From assembly GCA_017562135.1 (NCBI GenBank), contig QEYB01001430.1, positions 124,001 to 188,000 on the forward strand: a stretch of 64,000 nucleotides of DNA, given 5' to 3'. Numbering within the stretch: the first letter of the stretch is position 1; each line of letters starts with the position of its first letter. The notes under the pieces are model-generated. The model saw only the letters and a list, made by a program, of their open reading frames with translations, did not search any database and was not told where the DNA came from. The DNA comes from Dipylidium caninum (Eukaryota > Platyhelminthes > Cestoda > Cyclophyllidea > Dipylidiidae). Below are positions 1 to 9,503 of this stretch, in pieces. Both the position numbers and the translations under genes were made by a program.

Positions 1-25
1 TGCTTCTTCTCTTTTTTTTCGGTAG

Positions 26-479
26 AGGGCACCAGTGCAACGTAGTGCTGACGACAGCGAAGACTGGCGCGATAGGGAGGATGAGGCGCCGCAGGTGGTT
101 GCCGGTGTTGGAGTTAGTGAAACGGAGGCTTCGGAGTTTGTCCATCGGAACCTCGTTAAAAGGCGTCCCAAAGAGGTCAGTCCTGCTGTGGTGCGGAGCG
201 AAGACAAAAGCACCGAAGAGGAGGCCACCGCACCAGAATCAGGTAGCTTTTTTGTTTACTGAATCCACTCTCCTTTGGCCTATGCCATTTGTAGGCAAGA
301 TACTCTTTCGCAAACCGAAGTCCAAAGGAAATAGCGCGGTGAGGCAAGAAAAGAGGGAAAGGGCGATAAAGGATGGGAGTGAGAAGATTAAACAGTTACA
401 AGGAAAGGGGAAAAGTGCGCCTAAACCCACCGGCACTCTCTCGTTCAACTATGACAGCGACGACGAAAAGGATGGTTGA
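26..479 (+). CDS. KIAA1143/DUF4604-like protein, last two exons (5' part outside the window)
   Basis: Two exons join in frame: 26-242 (acceptor TAG at 23-25, donor GTAGCT at 243) and 295-479 (acceptor TAG at 292-294), around a 52-nt intron. The stop is TGA at 477-479. The translated tail follows the KIAA1143 family in order: an acidic stretch with REDEAPQVV (family: KEDEQPQVV), then GKILFRKP just after the junction (family: GRIIYRKP), a lysine-rich linker, and an acidic C-terminus, LSFNYDSDDEKDG (family: LLSFDNEDENE). The biochemical role of the family is poorly defined; the protein is small, charged and probably disordered. The N-terminal exon or exons lie upstream of base 1. I see no canonical AATAAA after the stop. 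The match rests on short motifs in the right order, so the call is good but not certain. Confidence 0.75.
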
Positions 480-1850
480 CTTTAACACTGCTCCCCCGTT
501 GTATATAATGCTAATTTGTACGAAAATATTCGTTTTTATTGTGTGAGGTGCTGCACACTCTTCCTTGTTCGGGGAAAATAATCTCTGCGTCTTATTAATA
601 CCGACACAGTGAGTGCATTGTAGTAGTCTCCCGCTTTCCTTCTTCAAGCATTCATTACTTGCGTGGATTGCCGTCAGTCATTAGTGTTTATATTATTCGT
701 CAATGAAGACGACAGGGTTGAAAGCGCCATCATCGTGGCACTTGTCTAGAAATTGCGTCTGAAGAGGTGTATGTCAATGACCAGGGAAACGTCGAACTTC
801 CCAGTCTTCGGAAGGAAATTGTCCTTCCCTGGCTCGAGGTGTTCTTCGTTCCACTCACTCATGGCCGTAGTGCTGATGTCACTCAGCATTGAGAACGCTT
901 TTTTTGGGTGCGGAGGGTCTCCTTTCCACTGATACGACAGTCCGGTGAGAAATTCACACTAGTTAACAGTAAAATTGTCACCACTGTCTACTCTCCACGC
1001 CATTCTTTGTTATCACTCCGAAGAGGGTTGCTCAGTCGGGTAGGAGTGTAATTTCCGCTATTTTTCCATCCATTCCTTGGGTTGTAAGTCCGCTGAGGCG
1101 ACGGAGTCAGGGTGCAGTTTAACGCAACGAAAGGTGGCCTCGCTAAAGGCATCTGAGTGTGCTTGCGCAATCTTTGGGAAGTGTTGGTATCTTCAGAGAA
1201 CTCTTGTTCTAAATGTTGCCTATGATAATGAGAAGTTATCGTCAGTAATTGTCGCACTCTGCCTAAATTATAAAAATGTTGTTACTTTTTTTATTACAGT
1301 AGAAATAAAACTCACCTTCAGCCCACTTTCCATCTGGATAGACGAGTCTCCTGGTGGCATTCTTTGTTGTCATCGAGCAAGAGATTACTCTATCGATCCT
1401 CTCGTGGTCAGCAGTAAGGCTTCCGCTGTTTTTTATCCATTTAGACAAGGGAATAGCAATTCTTCTGCCTTTGACACACTGACTTTTCTTGCGATTTTAT
1501 ACCTACTGAGGTGAGGGAGTCAAAGGGCGGTTTGACATATCGAAAGCTGATCTCAACAATATGCCATTTGTTTTGCCTTCTGCATCGAAGTATATATGCA
1601 TGATCCTTGGAAAGTGTCGACACGTCTCAGGAAAATATGCCGAGATGTCAGTAATCGTCACCTCTAGTTTAAGGTATAAAAACGATATTACTATTTTGAT
1701 TACAGTAGACACAAAACAACCCCTTCTTTAAGTATATGCAATCAGGTGATAACCACGCCATGGCACACACCCGTGGACACACGACAATCGATTGGTGAGT
1801 GGGGCAAGGGGCCGGGTCGCAGAGGCGAATAAACAACCGGATTGGGAAAA
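480..1850. other. Intergenic region between the KIAA1143-like gene and the ODF3-like gene
   Basis: About 1.4 kb of near-balanced composition. It holds the tandem duplication described separately and no convincing coding exon. The 5'UTR and promoter of the ODF3-like gene should lie in its right-hand end. I see no clear TATA box there; ATCGATTGG near 1788-1796 contains an inverted CCAAT core. Confidence 0.5.
988..1725. repeat. Diverged tandem duplication, two copies of about 340-380 bp
   Basis: Two blocks, about 988-1322 and 1345-1725, share a series of collinear motifs: CATTCTTTGTT (near 1003 and 1358), CTGAGGyGAsGGAGTCA (near 1091 and 1505), a GGAAAGTGT/GGGAAGTGT block, GTCAGTAATyGTC (near 1236 and 1646), a TATAAAAA stretch, and ATTACAGTAGA followed by A/C-rich sequence (near 1297 and 1700). 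Spacing inside the copies is conserved apart from small indels. Neither copy has a sustained reading frame. This could be an old segmental tandem duplication of non-coding DNA or two copies of an unknown dispersed element. Confidence 0.55.
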
Positions 1851-3583
1851 ATGTGTGCGGAGAAGTTGGGTTACCCCTACACTATACCCCGCGGCCCTGT
1901 CGGCGCGATGTTCACGAGTCCCGGGCCCATCTACAAACTGCCTCCGCTGTTGGGCGAAAAGGACCACGACTTCGAGAGCATCCACATCAAGGCCCCGGCC
2001 TACTCCTTCGGCCATCGGTACAAGGCTAACGAGTACGAGAGAAGCCCGGGACCGGCGGCCTATGGCCAAGATGGGAAAATTACTAACCATGGTCTTATGA
2101 CGAGTCCCAGTTACAGTCTTAAACAAAGACTAGAGCCTAAAAACGCTTCAGTTGGACCTGGACCTGCTCAGTACTTGCCAAATGCCAATGCGGTGCATCC
2201 GAGATCCCCAGAGTACCAATTTGGTCTGCGACCGGAGGAAAATCTCAAGAGTCGGGGACCTGGCAAGTAGCTTAAAAGCCTACAAAGTCTACCTTTATAC
2301 TCGAAACTTGTCTAAATTGCTATCCTAACCTTCGAAAACCCACTTTGAGTAAGCTATGTCTCTGGTTCTCGGATAACCTTTAAAAAACGGTTGCACATCC
2401 TGCCTAAATCATTACTGTTGTACGATGACTTCACGCTACATAGTCCAGACTACGGATTCCATACGGGTGTTAGGTAAGAAATTATTCGTCCAGGCTTCGA
2501 GAATCTTGTGCGCCATTCTTGGGGAGTGGTGTTTTTCAGTTAGTACAAGGCGCCTCGTCCACCGCCTCTTAAAACCGACTACTTTATTCGTGTGGTGCAG
2601 CCGAAGTGGCGACGATTACGAAGTGACACAGTTTCCATATGCTGCAGAAGGGGTGGAGGGGTTGAGACAGTTACAATTTCTCGCGATTACAGGACTTCTT
2701 TCCACTGGTCGTTCCAAACTGCCTGGAGCAGAGGGAATTTAGTGCCCTGTGGGATGGTACATGTGGTTTCGTGGACGCTTACACCTTCAGGGTTTGCAGA
2801 AAATATTTGAAATTATCCGCATTCCACGAATCGATGGGAGACGTTGGGATGCAGAGTATAAAATCACTCCCTTCTTTTTTTCCTCACTTTATGCAGCACC
2901 CAACGCTTATTCGCTGCCACGACCGGATGCGATTAGTGGAAAGAACTCAGCGCCCCATTACACTCTGGCCGGACGAAATGACGGCCTTTCCACACCGAAG
3001 GTGGGTCCTCAGACTCAGCGGCTCCGTGTCAGCTGCTCTCTTTCACCGACACCCGTGATTAAAATAACGTATTGTCGAAGTAGTAGCGTGATTATTGAGA
3101 TTTTGTTCACCTCCGAGGTCTCCATTGGCGGAGTGAGTGCGTTCCAGCCTAAATAAGGCCCAGCAGAAATAACATGAGGATCTCTAGTCTGAAAGAGTGC
3201 GAATTAGATTGACGAGTCAGGGACGACTGAGTGACTCGCCGACTTTTTCCTGGCTAATAGACTCCTGGCCCAGCGGATTACAGTGTCGGTCCTCCGGAAA
3301 TCACAAAAACATCTGCGCCAAAGTTCTCAATTGGTGCGACTCTACCCGACCTTCAATTAAGGACGAAGCCTGGTCCGGCTGACTACCGCACCGAAGATGT
3401 AAATCCGTGCAACTAATAAAATTCATACTACTTTCCCGAATTGAGTAACATTTAAGTAATGTTGCATTTTGTCAGGTGACGCTTACCCGACCCGCTGCGC
3501 CGAAGTTCTCAATGGGCATCCTCCACAGTCCCTACAAATTGTATCTTAGCGACAAAACCAACGACGACATGTACGAGTGCTGA
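1851..3583 (+). CDS. ODF3: ODF3/SHIPPO1-like outer dense fibre protein (STPGR repeats), complete, four exons
   Basis: Predicted role: structural protein of sperm or ciliary axonemes, with PGP-turn repeats that bind along microtubules. Exons are 1851-2262, 2897-3000, 3261-3398 and 3476-3583 (stop TGA 3581-3583). They give 253 residues; human ODF3 has 254. The repeat signatures are SPGPIY (residues 23-28), SPGPAAY, GPGPAQY, PAPNAYSLP across the first junction, TPGPADY and KPGPADY. The closing APKFSMGI motif matches the family's APAFTFGI end. The ATG at 1851 is chosen because it is followed at once by IPRGPVGAMFTSPGP, equivalent to the ODF3 N-terminus. Exon 1 is out of frame with any GT donor but joins cleanly if intron 1 begins GCAAGT at 2263, so this appears to be a GC-AG intron. 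The other introns are GT-AG. Exons 3 and 4 carry near-identical APKFS[IM]G units. Confidence 0.9.
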
Positions 3584-4788
3584 GGACCGGCATTAAGCAT
3601 CGGCAGCCGGTATGATCTTCTCGTTGACTTTATTTTAACACATCTGTGTTGTGAAACCGTCAACTTATTGCGAGATAAAAAAAATTGAAGCTTCTTCTGC
3701 TACATGCTTAGAGCAGAACTGGGATCGTCAGAGGGGTGTGAGGCCTTAGTGAAAGGGCGACAGGCAGATTTGGGGAAATGGAGGCATCAGAAACTTGTTA
3801 GTGAGGTCTTTCGCCATGTCTCATCGGCAGGTGTGAGCAGTCAGGCTTGCGAGACGTGAGCGACGCCAATGGAGAGGCGACCTCGGCGCCTTCCCCTCGC
3901 GGTGGGTGTACAGAGGGGCTCCGACCATCCTGACGCCGTGCGAGTTTGACCAGCGGACCCTCCGGCGTGCCCGATGCAGTGAAATGAGGAGATGGCGAGC
4001 AGATGAAGTCGCATGCTGGCATCATATGCGACGTCGTCGGGTGTGTCTACTGCATTCCCGAGTGGTCACGTGTCCCCGCCACATCTCTCGCCTCCTCCGC
4101 GCTCTCCGAGGCTCGTGAGTCCGCAACCAGATGGTTAGCTGCCCTCCTATTGCGCCAGGCGGAGGAGGAATCAGAGAGCCGCGCGGTAATGAGAGTGAAT
4201 CGACCGAAGTCGGTGTTCTCGTGAAGCGGACAGACTATTTGCCGGTCCACAATTCCCACGAATTCGTCTTTTAGGCGGTTGGAGGAGAGTAGGCATGCGA
4301 GAGCCTGTCCACGCCCCTTTTACCTCCGATTAGCGATTGGCGTCTGCTCCCACCTCTCCGCGTAAAAGACGCCACGACGATGGAAGCGGTAGACACACTA
4401 GTCGAGCGCCTAGTCACTCGACAGTCGTGCGAGCCATCCGCGTCGTGGAGTCGGCTTCGCCGACGTTTCGGGGCGGTTTCTCGCCCTAGACGCACAAGCT
4501 AAGCGAGGATCGAGGCTCTTCCGGCCGCGACGGGTCCTCGCCGCCTCTCTATTCAACGCTTCGCCTCTTTCATTCCTCAACCCTTCGCCCGCCCCCAGCA
4601 TCTTGTCGCGCCTGTTGCTCAGGCGTTAATGCATTCTCAACCGAAGCGGGCGAGGCAGAAGTCGGGCATTGCTGAGAGTCATGTTAGGCTGACAGGAGGA
4701 GGGGGCGGGGGCGGAGGAGAGCGGGCGGGGGAAGCGGGCGGAGGAGGTGTCCAGAGCGCGGCTCAGAGTGTCGCTGAGGCGGCGGGGG
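3584..4788. other. Convergent intergenic region (ODF3-like > < carbonic anhydrase)
   Basis: This stretch holds the 3' flanks of two convergent genes. The ODF3-like 3'UTR probably ends near the A-rich GATAAAAAAAATT around 3673-3685. Composition changes from balanced to strongly GC-rich near 3.7-3.8 kb. ORFs here are short and antisense to one another; none is convincing. There is no canonical AATAAA for the carbonic anhydrase on the minus strand. Confidence 0.5.
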
Positions 4789-6680
4789 CTACAGTCGGGC
4801 GAGGAAGAGGGCTGCTGAGAGGAGCGGTAGGCTGGCGAAGGCGACTCGAGTGGCGGCATTCCAGGAGCGGAAGACCAGACGCGGGACGACCACATCTCCC
4901 GAGTTGATCGACTGAATGCCCCTGTAGTTGTTGGCCATGAACGGCTCCTCCTCCTCCTCCGGGTAGCGCATGACTCGCATCGCACGCAGCTGAAAGGGAG
5001 ACGGTGGAATAGGCGTGGACGAGAGCAAGGAAGAGGGCTTTCCCCACGCCTCGTCGTCGCGACTGCGTGCACACGTCGCCAAGTAGACGCTCCTCATCCG
5101 AGACGAGCGAGTCGGTGGCGTCTCAGTGAGTGGCCGTCGCGAGTGCATCTTCTCATGGGGCTGTTAAAAGCCTGTTTGCCTCACCACAAACATTCACTCC
5201 CCCTTCGTCCCTTCATGGCGAGGCTATTTCGAGAAATTTCGACCCTGTCTACTGAAGACAATTCCACGGGTGTCCTCAGTGTGCCGCGATTATGCCACCG
5301 CCCATTGCCCGTCATCGGGCGAGGCTCTCGGCCGCGAGGACCCGCTCCGAACGACGAAGTGGCCACCCACCTGCTGCGGACTGACTGGAACGGGCTGCGC
5401 GATCACCGTCCAGTAGACATTCTCCGTGCACGGCGGCGTGGTCAACGAGCCCTCGTAGCGGTAGTAGCGCTCGTTGGCCCGGCCGACATTCAAGAAGGCT
5501 TCCACGGGAAAGGGCGCGAGCTGCGTCGTCTGACCGGGTTGCTGCACCTCGTCCACCTTCTGCAGGAAGGCGCCCATCTGGTAGAGCACCGTCTCTTTCA
5601 CTGGAATGTTTGGATCCTCCTGGAACACCAGCGCCAACACAGCCAATCCGTTCACGCCCGTAGATGCCGCGGAGAAGTTGTTGTAGAGGGTTTTGTCGAA
5701 CGTCACGACGTGCATCTACAAGGTGGCGAGGCGTTGGAGGCGACGCGGGGGGGAGGGCGCAGGAGGCGTGGACGGCGACTCACCTCGAGGGGGAAGAACT
5801 TGCCATCGATGCTGTGCTCCGAACCGGTGCTGCTGTCCTTGCCCCAGTGGAAGTGGAATTGGGCGATGCAAAAGCGGCCTCCCCCATTCGCCTTCAGCCG
5901 CAGGAAGTAGTGACACGAGGGCAGAGTGACCATGACTGTAAGCGGAGAAATGGAGGTGCATTCGCGGGTTTGTTAAAGTGACAAAATTCACGAAAAAGGC
6001 CTGAAACTCGGAGGCGGACTGGCCCCTGCCCCGCCTGCCCGCCCGCCCGCCCGCCCAGTTGACACAACAGACTCGCAGGGCCTGAACCTCGCCGCCTGCG
6101 GCTTTGTCGGTGGGCAGCCGCGGGTTGCGTTGGGGGGGGGGAGGAGTTCGGGGTTTTTGGGGGGGCCAGCGTCGCCCGCCCGCCAGCCCGTATGCCCTTT
6201 CGGCATGTCGCCCAACCCCAGAAGTTTCACGCCCCCCGAGACAGGCCCCTGCGGTCTGGGGGCGGACCGAGGGGCGGTTGAACTCACGCGTGTGGCCGTT
6301 GTTGGTGACGGTGAACTTCTCGTACGGCCGGAAGCCGTAATCCTCGTAGACGGTGATGGGCTTCAGGTGGGGGTTGTAGTACGACTCCGCCAAGGAGAGC
6401 GCGATGGGCGACTGTCGCGGCCCGCTGCACATCTGGCTCGCCACGGAGCTCCACTTGTCCTCCCACGAGCTCGAGTTGGTGTAGGACCACGAACCTACGG
6501 TGGGTGGGAAAAGGACTCGGGTGAGAAGGCGCCGCGCCTCTCTGCCGACCGGCGGGATCAACTCGCGTGGAATAACTCACTGGCGAGGGCGGAGGAGACG
6601 AAGCAGAGGAGGAGGAGATGGAGACGCAGACGGAGCCCGAGAGGCACTGCCAGCCAGGCCTTCATGCTGTGTGATTTCAT
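4789..6680 (-). CDS. Alpha-carbonic anhydrase, secreted and probably GPI-anchored, five coding exons
   Basis: Catalyses CO2 + H2O to bicarbonate + H+ at the cell surface. Coding exons on the minus strand: 6680-6581, 6494-6288, 5935-5784, 5715-5371 and 4989-4789 (stop 4791-4789), all with GT-AG introns and in frame. The product is 334 residues from the ATG at 6680 or 329 from the ATG at 6665. Numbering from the inner Met: signal peptide 1-28; NNGH with the proton-shuttle His96; zinc ligands His125 and His127 (FHFHWG) and His150 (MHVV); GSEH with Glu137; SLTTPPC with Thr240. Cys in QMCSGPRQSP and Cys244 match the disulfide of secreted and CA4-type enzymes. The 66-residue last exon ends in a hydrophobic tail after RSWN, as in GPI-anchored CAs such as the schistosome tegumental enzyme. 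The EEEEE stretch before it is a spacer. All key catalytic residues are present, so the enzyme should be active. Confidence 0.93.
6037..6056. repeat. (GCCC)n tract in carbonic anhydrase intron 2
   Basis: Five tandem CCCG units on the + strand inside the 352-nt intron, which also has a G-run at 6134-6142. Confidence 0.8.
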
Positions 6681-8565
6681 CTACAACAAGGTGGAAAGGG
6701 CGGAGAGTGAAATAGTCAGCGTGTGTGTTGGAGGCAGTGCGTGTGAAAACGTCAACTCTGCTTCGTCCCTCAACTTCAGCCCCGGGGGTGGAGGACGCCG
6801 CCTCCCGCACTCGTTCGCCGTGGTAGACGAGTTGCCAGACGGTGGCGGCGGGCGGCGGGCGGGGAACGGGGCGAAGGGAGGCAGGGAGGCGGCGACACTC
6901 CCATGAAAGCCGCTTTCAGGACCAAAATAAGACAATCGTCGCAAATGGAGTTCCATCGAGGCCACAGCTGCGCGCGGTGGAGGCCTTCCGCCGCGTTTGT
7001 CCCTCCGCGGTCGAGGGAGGGGATCATGCCGCTCGCGGAAGGGGTCGCGAGGGGGCGGTGCAGCCCCCCTGCGCGGTGGAACTCGGGGGTGGTGGACGAC
7101 TTCAACGTCGAACAGATATCGTCAACCCGTTTCTGCTGCGTGTGCGGACGTGCGCCAGAAGGAAAAAGTGGGTTGCGCGCGGGAAGTGAGAAGAGAGGGA
7201 GGAGGGAGGAGGGAGGAGGGAGGAGGGAGGGAGGAAATTCTCTACTCTAACGGCTGCGAGCTGGGCACCTGGCGACTTCTCCGCCGCCTCGTCGAGAGTG
7301 GACTGGCGGCGCTCGAGTTTGTGCACTGGCGCTGGCGCGTGTGCGACGGGGCGATCAGAGGAGGCAGCGCGCTCACTCGGTCCAAGTGGCGGGTGGGTAA
7401 ACAGGGCGGCCTAACGAGGCTGATCAGGCGATTCCACTTGAAACGCCTGCGCACCCGCCGCAGCGACGGAGGCGCGAGCGAGAGAGTGCCAGCCGCCTGA
7501 CTGACTGGTGGGCCGATCCGTCGGGCATTGACAGCCGCGAAGCGATCGTTCGGCCCGCGCGCGCTGCTTCTGCCCTGCCAGCGGAGCGAGGCGAGGCGAG
7601 GCGACGTCGACCGCTGCCGCGCCACTTCGTCAGACGTCGGGGCCACCGCGTCCGAGTGGAAGCAGGAGGAGGGAAAAGCCTCGATCCTCCGAGGGGGGGG
7701 GGCGATGAAGACGGCACTGAGCTCAGCAGACTCAGCATAAAGCCAAATCCTCCTCGGGCGGCGCGGATGGAGGAAGCGAGATTAAAAAGGGTGCAGTGAA
7801 TCGACGGGACGAGGGCCTTGTCACCTCCCTCGTCACCTTTGTGCCCCGCTCCGCACTCCACTTCACGCCATGACACCCCGACACACGATGCCGCGCGTCA
7901 CAGCACAGCCCACTGCACGACATTAGAACACATCACACGAATCAGATGTGTTGCCTCCTCCTCCGCCTCCTTTCCGCCGACTGACGTGACGTAACAGGCT
8001 GTCGCTGTGTGTCTGCACGCCTGTTTGCGAGCGTGTGGGAACCCCCTGGCGGTGGAGTTGACAGGCGAGAGAGGAGGCATTCGACGCACTCAACCGCCTT
8101 GCAGCCTGTTTCGAGCCGGCACTCGCGAGTGTTAGACGTCTTCGCCCGCGGCGCGCCTTCACTGCCTGTTCGAGGCCCAGTCGCGGCTTCCAACGAAGAA
8201 AGTGGCTGCTTTGGGGGGGGGGGGTCTGGAAACGAGCCTCCGGGCGAGGCGGGGACAGGCATCATCGCCCCAAACGGGGGGGGACAGTCGCTAGCCTCCC
8301 CTCGCTTCATTCAACCGTCATCTGAGCCCGTCGGGGGGCTTCCACTCCCTCAACTGTGCGGCAATCGGTAGCTCACCTGCCCCGTCAAGGCTTGCCGACC
8401 GAGTCAGGAGGGGAGGAATTCCCACTCTGACTGCGGAGTCGAGGAAATACGGGCAAGACTTTAAAAAAAACACGGAATTGGGTGGAGAGGGGGAGGAGGG
8501 GCGGGAAAAGAGGCGGTGCTACTCTTACGGGAAGAACCCAAAAGGTCCCAGGCAATGCTTCTTAC
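6681..8565 (-). other. Proposed large first intron of the carbonic anhydrase gene
   Basis: Coding exon 1 is preceded on the minus strand by an acceptor, TTGTTGTAG, that ends exactly at the ATG (6680). A consensus donor, CTCAG|GTAAGAAG, lies at 8566/8565. The stretch between is GC-rich with a GGGAGGA repeat at 7197-7234. It has only overlapping chance ORFs, and I see no other gene in it. Confidence 0.5.
7197..7234. repeat. (GGGAGGA)n-type purine repeat
   Basis: About five imperfect 7-bp units of G/A-only sequence on the + strand. Confidence 0.85.
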
Positions 8566-8590
8566 CTGAGGGAGCGTCTAACGAGCAAAT
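8566..8590 (-). other. Candidate non-coding first exon of the carbonic anhydrase gene
   Basis: The exon end is set by the donor CTCAG|GTAAG on the minus strand (exon ends at 8566). The start is an estimate of about 30 nt downstream of the TATA-like element at 8622-8615, so the left exon may be only about 25 nt. It would splice to 6680. Inferred from sequence only. Confidence 0.4.
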
Positions 8591-8614
8591 GTCCGCTGAC
8601 GAGAAAATCGGCGT

Positions 8615-8682
8615 TTCTTATAGACACGGCGGCGCGAGCTGATTGGTTCGTTGTGTGACAGGCCTCGTCGCTCGCTGATTGG
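8615..8682 (-). promoter_or_regulatory. Candidate carbonic anhydrase promoter: two CCAAT boxes and a TATA-like box
   Basis: Read on the minus strand, inverted copies of GCTGATTGG place CCAAT cores at 8682-8678 and 8646-8642. TATAAGAA follows at 8622-8615, about 50 nt before the donor at 8566. CTGATTGG is a typical extended NF-Y site. The order CCAAT, CCAAT, TATA, short exon, donor is that of a compact promoter pointing towards the carbonic anhydrase gene. Confidence 0.5.
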
Positions 8683-8893
8683 CTGAAAAGGTGAAATCTT
8701 AAAATAACTTCAATTTATCGGGGAAAGAAGAAAGGCTATGACCTTCGAAGGATATTTTTGCCTGCAAATGGAACCGTTTAAATGAATTTGGGTGCATGTG
8801 GTTGCATCATATTTTCGTTGCTTGTGGTGAAGTGTCTCGAGCTAGTCAAGTGGCGAGGCGGGTGCTCCGTGTGAAAGACCAGCTCACCAGAGC

Positions 8894-9305
8894 TCAGGAA
8901 TGCTCACTGAGTTGGGAGATGAGGACGAAGACCTCCGAGAGGTTGGTCTGATGATCGTGACGGACTGGCTCTTCCATCCGGGTCACAATCATCGGCAGGT
9001 AGTTGACAGCGCCTCTTGACGTGTCCACACTGCCGAGGTTCCCAACGACTCGATTTGACGCGCCCCGTCCGGCTGTGGGATGAAGGAGGGGACTGCTCAT
9101 TGCGCAGGCCACCACTCGGCTCCGGTGGACTTCCGCGGACGCCTTAGCCGTCGTCACCGTCGAGAAAGGCGGAAAGAAGCCTCCAGAGACTTCCTTTCAA
9201 CACACCGACTTCGGTGGCCCTTTCTACCTGAGCCCACGGGATTGCGGGCACCGTTGCCCCGCCGACTGCCACGAATCCCACCAAAAGCCACCAGTACAGC
9301 TTCAT
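8894..9305 (-). CDS. Candidate small secreted protein, two exons
   Basis: I do not recognise this protein. On the minus strand an ATG at 9305-9303 begins a clear signal peptide (MKLYWWLLVGFVAVGGA). Downstream, 9072-8894 is an open exon after a good acceptor, CATCCCACAG, ending in TGA at 8896-8894. It encodes a natural-looking segment including VNYLPMIVTRMEEPVRHDH. The two join in frame only if exon 1 ends at 9206 with the donor GTGTGT; the better-looking donor GTAGAA at 9227 would shift the frame. The result is about 92 residues, with a mature part of 70 or so and no cysteines in the second exon. It lies about 200 nt upstream of the carbonic anhydrase promoter, on the same strand. It could be a short secreted peptide or peptide precursor. 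The signal peptide is the strongest evidence and the splice model is uncertain. Confidence 0.38.
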
Positions 9306-9484
9306 CGCGGCATTCGACCATGCAACGCTCCAACTGCTTTCAGTCATGCCTTCTAACGACTTGCGCTCCTTCCGAAATTAACCTCTTGCGATGAAAAAAA
9401 TCAGAGGAGAGGGAATGAGTAAGAGAGAACTTTGTCATCGTCGCAACGTGTGAATGAATGAGATGCGACAGTCTAATGGATGCA

Positions 9485-9503
9485 GCGGCGGCGGCGGCGG
9501 CGG
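9485..9503. repeat. (GGC)n microsatellite
   Basis: About six perfect GGC/GCG triplets. Confidence 0.85.

Noticed and set aside
2425..2742. 105-codon ORF inside ODF3 intron 1
   Set aside because: No recognisable motif; the surrounding exons join correctly without it.
5143..5910. 255-codon ORF on the plus strand
   Set aside because: Antisense shadow of carbonic anhydrase exons 3 and 4.
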